From positions 1-11,468 of the forward strand of contig JAICGL010000065.1 of NCBI GenBank assembly GCA_025923175.1: 11,468 nt of DNA, in the 5' to 3' direction. Both the position numbers and the translations under genes were made by a program. This DNA is from Acidimicrobiia bacterium. GTDB taxonomy: Bacteria > Actinomycetota > Acidimicrobiia > IMCC26256 > BP-133. This document shows positions 7,330-11,468 of the stretch, one piece after another. Below the pieces are notes generated by a model. The model did no database searches and was not told the DNA's origin. It saw nothing but the letters and a program-made list of their open reading frames with translations. How positions within the stretch are numbered: position 1 is the first letter of the stretch; each line of letters begins with the position of its first letter.

Positions 7330-8625
7330 TTGCCTGTCACGTTCACCGACCTCGGCGTCTCCGCCGATCTCGCTTCGCGCCTCGCCGAGCAGGGCGTCAA
7401 CCAACCCTTCCCGATCCAGGCGGCCACGATCCCGGCCGGCCTCGCCGGTCGCGACATCTGCGGCCGGGCGCCCACCGGCTCGGGCAAAACCCTGGCCTTT
7501 GGGATCCCGCTCGTCACCCGGGTCTCCCGGGCCAAGCCGTCCAAGCCCCGGGCGCTCGTCCTGGCACCCACCCGGGAGCTGGCTGCCCAGATCGAGCGTG
7601 CGCTCACCCCCCTGGCCGCCACCCGTCAGCGCCGGGTCGTTGCGCTCTATGGAGGAGTCGGGTTCGGCGCCCAGCTGGCCGCTTTGCGCCGCGGCGCTGA
7701 CATCGTCGTCGCCACACCGGGCCGCCTCGCCGACCTCATCGAGCGCCGCAACGCCGACCTCTGCGACGTCGAGATCGTCGTCGTCGACGAGGCCGACCGC
7801 ATGGCCGACATGGGTTTCCTCCCCGAGGTCCGCCGCCTGCTCGACCGGGTCCGGCCGGACCGCCAGACGTACCTCTTCTCGGCCACGCTCGACGGCGAGA
7901 TCGACGTGCTGGTCAAGCGCTACCAGCGGGACCCGTTCGTCCACCAGGTGGACGTCGCCGCCGAGGAGGACCGTCGCCAGCACCTCTTCTGGAAGACCCA
8001 CAAGACCGAGCGGGCCAACGTCGCCGCCCAGATCGTCATACGGCACGGCTCGACGGTTGTGTTCTGCCGAACGAAGCGGGGTGCCGACCGACTGGCCCGC
8101 CAGCTGCACCAGGCCGGCGTCTCAGTGGCCGCCATCCACGGCGACCGCACCCAGGTCCAGCGGGAGAAGGCGCTGGCCGCCTTTTCCGGAGGACGGGTGC
8201 AGGCGCTGGTCGCCACCGACGTCGCCGCCCGGGGGATTCACGTCGACGCCGTGGGCTGCGTGCTGCACTTCGACCCGCCGGAGGATGAGAAGGCCTATGT
8301 CCACCGCTCGGGCCGGACGGGCCGGGCGGGAGCAGGGGGCACCGTCCTGTCGCTGGTCACCGACGACACGGCCGCGGCCGTCAAGGCGCTGCAACGGGCC
8401 CTCGGCTTCCCGACCCGCACCACCGCCCCCGACCTCAGCGGTCCCGCCGTCGTTCTGCGGCCCCAGTCGGCCGAGCGGAAGCCGGAGCGGGCCAAGCCGG
8501 AGCGGGCCAAACGGGATTGGGCGGCAGCCGCCGGCACCCCGACCCCCCGCCGGAAGCCCGACGGACGGCCTGCCCGCGGTCTCGGGCGTCGCACGGGGCA
8601 GGGCCGCCGGTCCCGTCCGGCGTAA
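7330..8625 (+). CDS. DEAD-box ATP-dependent RNA helicase
   Basis: The protein uses ATP to unwind or remodel RNA in the cytoplasm, in roles such as ribosome assembly, mRNA turnover or cold adaptation. All family motifs are present (numbered from the chosen start): Q-motif with FTDLGV and PFPIQ (Gln30), Walker A APTGSGKT (47-54), PTREL (80-84), TPGR (129-132), DEAD (153-156), SAT (184-186), ATDVAARG (295-302) and HRSGRTGR (325-332). After the core, about 50 residues are rich in Arg, Lys and Pro, a usual RNA-binding tail. The start is uncertain. TTG 7330 has GGAA 8 bases upstream and gives MPVTFTDLGV, close to the usual distance before the Q-motif. TTG 7324 or GTG 7144 are alternatives, the latter adding 62 poorly coding-like residues. 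The specific subfamily (RhlE, CsdA or other) cannot be settled by eye. Confidence 0.93.
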   Translation: MPVTFTDLGVSADLASRLAEQGVNQPFPIQAATIPAGLAGRDICGRAPTGSGKTLAFGIPLVTRVSRAKPSKPRALVLAPTRELAAQIERALTPLAATRQRRVVALYGGVGFGAQLAALRRGADIVVATPGRLADLIERRNADLCDVEIVVVDEADRMADMGFLPEVRRLLDRVRPDRQTYLFSATLDGEIDVLVKRYQRDPFVHQVDVAAEEDRRQHLFWKTHKTERANVAAQIVIRHGSTVVFCRTKRGADRLARQLHQAGVSVAAIHGDRTQVQREKALAAFSGGRVQALVATDVAARGIHVDAVGCVLHFDPPEDEKAYVHRSGRTGRAGAGGTVLSLVTDDTAAAVKALQRALGFPTRTTAPDLSGPAVVLRPQSAERKPERAKPERAKRDWAAAAGTPTPRRKPDGRPARGLGRRTGQGRRSRPA

Positions 8626-8647
8626 CCGCCCTCGTTTGCGTAGGCGC

Positions 8648-8685
8648 CTCTCCCTGGCAGGCCCTTTCGGGTGCGCCAGGGGGAG
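8648..8685. terminator. Bidirectional hairpin between convergent helicase and cysO-like genes
   Basis: Arms 8648-8658 and 8675-8685 pair over 11 bp with one G-T mismatch (wobble as plus-strand RNA), and a smaller CCC/GGG stem (8662-8664 with 8669-8671) lies in the loop. It fills most of the 62-base gap between the helicase stop (8625) and the cysO-like stop (8688), so it can serve transcripts from both sides. There is no U tract on either strand. Confidence 0.65.
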
Positions 8686-8687
8686 CG

Positions 8688-8963
8688 TCAGCCGCCGGCG
8701 ACCGCCGGGATGATCGATACCGTCTGACCCTCGGCGACCGGGGTCGACAGTCCGTCGAGGAAGCGGATGTCCTCCTCGGCGACGAACACGTTGACGAAGC
8801 GTCGCAGCGAACCGGACTCGTCGAAGAGGCGCTCGTTCATGCCGGGGTGGGCGGCGTCGAGGCTCTTGAGGATCTCGCCGACAGTCCCACCGTCGACCGA
8901 GACCTCGCTGGAGCCGCCGGTCAGCGTGCGCAGGGCGGTGGGGATGCGGACGGTCGTGCTCAT
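8688..8963 (-). CDS. cysO: CysO-like sulfur-carrier protein (ThiS/MoaD family)
   Basis: This 91-residue ubiquitin-fold protein starts at ATG 8963, with AGGAG (8973-8977) 9 bases upstream and inside the end of the preceding gene. It ends in AVAGG, the Gly-Gly tail that ThiS/MoaD proteins carry as a thiocarboxylate after adenylation and sulfur transfer. From memory, it resembles Mycobacterium tuberculosis CysO along most of its length: VRIPTALRTLTGG near the start, NERLFDESGSLRRFVNVFV in the middle, EEDIRFLDGL, and IIPAVAGG at the end. CysO donates sulfide to the PLP enzyme CysM, and the protease Mec releases cysteine. Here the partner is instead a threonine synthase-family enzyme 2 bases upstream, so it probably supplies sulfur to that enzyme (inference). 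MoaD in molybdopterin synthesis is less likely, as no moa gene is nearby. No cysM or mec gene is in the window. Confidence 0.88.
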   Translation of the reverse strand: MSTTVRIPTALRTLTGGSSEVSVDGGTVGEILKSLDAAHPGMNERLFDESGSLRRFVNVFVAEEDIRFLDGLSTPVAEGQTVSIIPAVAGG

Positions 8964-8965
8964 AA

Positions 8966-10204
8966 CTACGACTCCTCGTCGATGTCGAAGGTGCTGGTGA
9001 AGGCGTCGATGGTCGGGGCGATCGTCGCCGTCGGGCCCACCGTGTCGATGAGCGCCTCCAGCGTCTTCAGGCCGTGGCCGGTGATGTAGGCCACAACGCA
9101 CTCGTCGGGGCGGATCACACCCTCCTCGGTCAGCTTCTTGAGCGTGGCGATCGTCACCCCGCCGGCGGTCTCGGTGAAGATCCCTTCCGTCCGGGCGAGG
9201 AGCTTCATGCCGTCGATGATCTCCTCGTCGGTCACAGCCGCCATCCCGCCCCCGCTGGAGCGGACGACGTCGAGGGCGAAGTACCCGTCCGCCGGATTCC
9301 CGATGGCCAGCGACTTGGCGATCGTCTCAGGCTTGACCGGCTTGATCGTGTCGGAGCCCGACAGGAACGCAGCGGCGATCGGCGAGCATCCGAGGGCTTG
9401 TGCGCCCGACACCCGTACGGCGGGCTCCTCGTCGATCAGACCGACCTTGGCCAGCTCCTCGAACCCCTTGCGGATCTTGGTGAGCTGCGACCCGCTGGCC
9501 ATCGGCACCACCACGTGGTCGGGGAAGCGCCAGCCGAGCTGCTCGGCCGTCTCGAAGGCCAGCGTCTTCGACCCCTCGGCGTAATAGGGCCGGAAGTTCA
9601 CGTTCACGAAGGCCCAGGGGTAGGTGCCGGCCAGTTCGGCGCAGAGCCGGTTGACGTCGTCGTAGTTGCCGTTCACGGCCACGACGTTGCCGCCGTAGAT
9701 GGCCGTGGCCACCACCTTGCCCGTCTCCAGGTTGGACGGGATGAACACGTAGCTCTTCATCCCCGCCCGGGTGGCATGGGCGGCCACCGAGTTGGCCAGG
9801 TTGCCGGTGGAGGCGCAGGCGGCGGTCTTGAAGCCGAACTCCAGGGCCTTCGACAGCCCCACCGCCACCACCCGGTCCTTGAACGAGTTGGTGGGGTTGA
9901 GCGTGTCGTTCTTGATCCACAGCTCGCCGAGACCGAGAGCGCCGGCCAGGCGCTCCGCCCGCACCAGCGGCGTGAAGCCGGCGCCGAGGTCGACGGCGCT
10001 GCCCCGGTCGGCCGGCAGCAGGTCGGCGTAGCGCCAGATGCTCGACGGCCCCTGGGCGATCTTCTCCCGGCTGACCGAGGCCCGAATGGCGTCGTAGTCG
10101 TAGGCCGCCTCGAGCGGGCCGAAGCACCACTCACAGACGTGCAGCGGCGCCACCTCGTAGGCACGCCCGCACTCCCGGCAACTGAGCTGCGCTATGAACG
10201 TCAC
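8966..10204 (-). CDS. thrC: Threonine synthase-family PLP enzyme with N-terminal zinc ribbon, SAM-riboswitch controlled
   Basis: This 412-residue fold-type II PLP enzyme starts at GTG 10204, with GGGAG (10211-10215) 6 bases upstream. Residues 9-27 hold a CxxC...CxxC zinc ribbon (Cys9, 12, 24, 27), as in many archaeal and bacterial threonine synthases. The PLP lysine is Lys109 in NPTNSFKDR. Family landmarks include STGN (132-135), GAQALGCSPI, IGNPADGYFALD, VTDEEI and LARTEGIF. Threonine synthase converts O-phosphohomoserine to threonine. Several motifs differ from the classical forms: NPTNSFKDRV for NPTGSFKDRG, STGNLAN for STGNT, MASGSQ (235-240) where a GNxGN-type phosphate loop is usual, and TETAGG (344-349) for EPASAA. 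With the cysO-like gene 2 bases downstream and a SAM riboswitch upstream, a role in homocysteine or cysteine formation is a serious alternative. The symbol marks the family, not a proven reaction. Confidence 0.85.
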   Translation of the reverse strand: MTFIAQLSCRECGRAYEVAPLHVCEWCFGPLEAAYDYDAIRASVSREKIAQGPSSIWRYADLLPADRGSAVDLGAGFTPLVRAERLAGALGLGELWIKNDTLNPTNSFKDRVVAVGLSKALEFGFKTAACASTGNLANSVAAHATRAGMKSYVFIPSNLETGKVVATAIYGGNVVAVNGNYDDVNRLCAELAGTYPWAFVNVNFRPYYAEGSKTLAFETAEQLGWRFPDHVVVPMASGSQLTKIRKGFEELAKVGLIDEEPAVRVSGAQALGCSPIAAAFLSGSDTIKPVKPETIAKSLAIGNPADGYFALDVVRSSGGGMAAVTDEEIIDGMKLLARTEGIFTETAGGVTIATLKKLTEEGVIRPDECVVAYITGHGLKTLEALIDTVGPTATIAPTIDAFTSTFDIDEES

Positions 10205-10274
10205 GACGGTCTCCCTTTTTCGGTGTACTCGACGCGCTCTCGAGCGCCTCGAGCGGGAGTTCCGCTCTTCGGCT
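10205..10274 (-). promoter_or_regulatory. Probable expression platform of the SAM riboswitch
   Basis: Between the aptamer and the GTG start lie two perfect hairpins: 10267-10262 with 10256-10251 (6 bp, 5-base loop) and 10247-10243 with 10238-10234 (5 bp, CGAG loop). The Shine-Dalgarno GGGAG (10215-10211) is complementary to CTCCC (10259-10255), part of which belongs to the first hairpin, so mutually exclusive pairings are possible. No hairpin followed by a U tract is visible. Control of translation initiation is therefore more likely than an intrinsic terminator, though the mechanism is inferred. Confidence 0.45.
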
Positions 10275-10374
10275 GCTCATCGGTCAGGCATTGGCACCTG
10301 ATGCTTCGCCCGGGTGGGCTCACACTGGTTGCCGCGGCGTCAACGGGCCTGTCCCTCGGCCGCTCTGGATGAGC
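10275..10374 (-). promoter_or_regulatory. SAM riboswitch aptamer (SAM-I clan)
   Basis: On the minus strand the RNA carries the S-box signature in order. P1 5' arm GCTCATC (10374-10368) pairs perfectly with 3' arm GATGAGC (10281-10275). Between them lie AGAG, then GAGGGA and GGCCC, then a GA followed by GCGGCAACC, a hairpin with GCCC/GGGC arms, and GGTGCCAATGCC. These are the kink-turn, the P2/P3 core and the conserved J3/4 that bind S-adenosylmethionine. Only five bases separate GCC from the P1 3' arm, so the usual P4 hairpin of SAM-I is missing. That favours the SAM-I/IV variant class known from actinobacteria. In this clan, SAM binding usually turns downstream methionine or sulfur genes off. 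The regulated operon is the threonine synthase-family gene plus cysO. Confidence 0.92.
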
Positions 10375-10394
10375 GCGTGTTTGCGCCAACAAGG

Positions 10395-10421
10395 TTGACA
10401 GGTCTCGCCCGGGAGCGTCAA
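10395..10421. promoter_or_regulatory. Inverted repeat TTGAC-N17-GTCAA in the divergent control region
   Basis: TTGAC (10395-10399) and GTCAA (10417-10421) are inverted copies, and the sequence between them is itself partly palindromic around CCCGGG. Each outer half can be read as a -35: TTGACA for gpgS on the plus strand and TTGACG for the SAM-regulated operon on the minus strand. Neither has a good -10 at 17 bases. It may be overlapping divergent promoters or a regulator site. Confidence 0.35.
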
Positions 10422-10459
10422 AGCGCAGGGCAGCCCGCCGAGATGGAAGACTCCGGCCC

Positions 10460-11389
10460 GTGCATGCCGCCGGTCCTGTCTTTTCCCACCGCGACTTCGA
10501 CCCCCGCCGCCTTGCCGCCCGCAAGGAAGCGGCGGGCCTCACCATTTCGCTCTGCATCCCGGCCCGGGACGAGGCGGCCACGATCGGCCGGATCGTCGAG
10601 ATCGCCCGCCGCCGGCTGGCGGAGGGCGTCCCCCTCCTCGACGAAATCCTGGTCGTCGACGATCACTCGACCGACGGAACGGCCGACGCGGCGGTCGCGG
10701 CCGGCGCCAAGGTGGTGCACTCGGCCGAGATCCTCCCCGACGCCGGCCCCGGGTCGGGCAAGGGCGATGCCATCTGGAAGTCGCTGGCGGCCTCCACCGG
10801 CGACCTCGTGGCCTGGGTCGACGGCGACATCACCGACTTCGGTCCCCGCTTCGTCACCGGCCTGCTCGGCCCCCTGCTGACCTCGCCGTCGGTCCAGTTC
10901 GTGAAGGGCTTCTACCGCCGCCCCGGCGGCGGACGGGCCAACGGCGGCGGACGGGTCACCGAGCTCGTCGCCCGTCCCCTCATCGCCCGCCTCTTCCCGC
11001 ACCTGGCCGGGGTCGTGCAGCCGCTGGCCGGCGAGTACGCCGGCCGCCGGACGGTGCTCGAGGCGCTCCCCATCGTCTGCGGCTGGGGGGTCGACCTCGC
11101 CCTGGTGGTCGACGTCGTGGCCCGCCACGGCCTCCCGGCCCTGGCCCAGGTCGACCTGGGCACCCGCCGGCACCGCCACCGGCCCCTCGACCAGCTCTCC
11201 CCCCAGGCCATGGCCATCCTCACCACCGCCCTCCGGCGAGCCGGGATCCCGGAACGGGAGGCGGCCCACCTCGTGCTCTTCGACGGCGAGCACCGGGGTC
11301 ACGACGTCCTCGTCGAGGTCCGGGAACGGCCGCCGCTCCGCACGCTGGCCCGGCCCGGCTATAGCGCCGAGGACGAGCTCACGGCCTGA
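10460..11389 (+). CDS. gpgS: Glucosyl-3-phosphoglycerate synthase (GT81 family)
   Basis: The enzyme transfers glucose from an NDP-sugar to 3-phosphoglycerate. It is the first step towards glucosylglycerate (a compatible solute) and, in mycobacteria, methylglucose lipopolysaccharide. The 309-residue product starts at GTG 10460, with GGAAG (10445-10449) 10 bases upstream. Visible landmarks are the GT-A nucleotide-binding start ISLCIPARDEAATI (29-42), LVVDDHSTDGT (64-74), GKGDAIWKSL, the metal-binding DGD (121-123) in WVDGDITDF, FVKGFYRRP, GRVTELVARPL (164-174), QPLAGEYAGRR (187-197), the GWGVD acceptor-site segment and RRHRHRPLDQL. This order and wording match mycobacterial GpgS, which has DSD instead of DGD and is slightly longer. 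A mannosyl-transferring relative is possible but less likely. The next gene overlaps its stop by one base, indicating an operon. Confidence 0.9.
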   Translation: MHAAGPVFSHRDFDPRRLAARKEAAGLTISLCIPARDEAATIGRIVEIARRRLAEGVPLLDEILVVDDHSTDGTADAAVAAGAKVVHSAEILPDAGPGSGKGDAIWKSLAASTGDLVAWVDGDITDFGPRFVTGLLGPLLTSPSVQFVKGFYRRPGGGRANGGGRVTELVARPLIARLFPHLAGVVQPLAGEYAGRRTVLEALPIVCGWGVDLALVVDVVARHGLPALAQVDLGTRRHRHRPLDQLSPQAMAILTTALRRAGIPEREAAHLVLFDGEHRGHDVLVEVRERPPLRTLARPGYSAEDELTA

Positions 11390-11468
11390 TGGCGGCCATC
11401 AAACTTCTCTACGCCGACGTCGACGGCACCATGGTCGGCCCCCTCGGGAACCTCCTGTGGGACAGCCA
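11389..11468 (+). CDS. HAD-superfamily phosphatase, N-terminal fragment, window-truncated
   Basis: An ATG at 11389 overlaps the gpgS stop (TGATG), and 26 codons are visible before the window ends. They begin MAAIKLLYADVDGTMVGPL. DVDGT (10-14) is HAD motif I (DxDxT), with Asp10 the nucleophile and Asp12 the general acid, right after a hydrophobic beta strand. Coupling to gpgS suggests it removes the phosphate from glucosyl-3-phosphoglycerate to give glucosylglycerate, as HAD-type MpgP does for mannosyl-3-phosphoglycerate. Mycobacterial GpgP belongs to the unrelated histidine phosphatase family. The substrate is inferred from context only, and the visible part cannot exclude another HAD activity. 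Confidence 0.75.
   Translation, partial: MAAIKLLYADVDGTMVGPLGNLLWDS

Noticed and set aside
6349..8109. Minus-strand open frame (586 codons) opposite the Lys/Gly-rich protein and the helicase
   Set aside because: It spans the antisense of two unrelated genes, a terminator and a leader, and shows only low-complexity composition. The helicase motifs fix the true strand.
8688..8963. Molybdopterin synthase small subunit MoaD
   Set aside because: No moa/mog genes are nearby. The sequence, as remembered, is closer to CysO throughout, and the operon is under SAM control with a PLP enzyme.
9074..10372. Plus-strand open frame (432 codons) opposite the threonine synthase-like gene
   Set aside because: Antisense shadow; it also covers the riboswitch, and its product has no recognisable motif.
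10275..10374. T-box leader instead of a SAM riboswitch
   Set aside because: No T-box sequence or specifier loop is present, while P1, the kink-turn bases, GCGGCAACC and GGTGCCAA of the SAM-I clan are all in order.

Overview
The base composition (very GC-rich, third codon positions mostly G or C) and gene content point to a Gram-positive, high-GC actinobacterium, possibly of the Acidimicrobiia. The main clues are an LPXTG cell-wall protein, a lipoprotein, a CysO-type sulfur carrier ending in AVAGG, and an actinobacterial-style glucosyl-3-phosphoglycerate synthase. The lineage is inferred from gene families; no rRNA or other marker gene is present.

Left half (1-7003): four genes for exported proteins. 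On the minus strand are a secreted beta-propeller protein cut off by the window edge (1-1768) and an 848-residue LPXTG-anchored protein with three prealbumin/CnaB-like repeats (2043-4589). On the plus strand are a Kelch-like lipoprotein (4794-5972) and a secreted Lys/Gly-rich protein (6110-7003). A perfect 12-bp hairpin follows the LPXTG gene and an 18-bp hairpin follows the Lys/Gly-rich gene.

Middle (7004-8625): a DEAD-box RNA helicase preceded by a leader of about 200 bases rich in small hairpins. It converges on the next operon, and an 11-bp hairpin lies between the two stop codons.

Right half (8688-11468): the most interesting part. A minus-strand two-gene operon encodes a zinc-ribbon, threonine synthase-family PLP enzyme and a CysO/ThiS-like sulfur carrier, 2 bases apart. 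Its leader (10275-10374) carries a clear SAM riboswitch of the SAM-I clan. SAM control, a thiocarboxylate-type sulfur carrier, and departures from classical threonine synthase motifs together suggest that the enzyme makes a sulfur amino acid, possibly homocysteine from O-phosphohomoserine and carrier-bound sulfide, rather than threonine. This is a hypothesis.

Divergent from that operon, gpgS (10460-11389) overlaps by one base the start of a HAD-family phosphatase gene that runs off the window. This is a plausible two-step pathway for glucosylglycerate.
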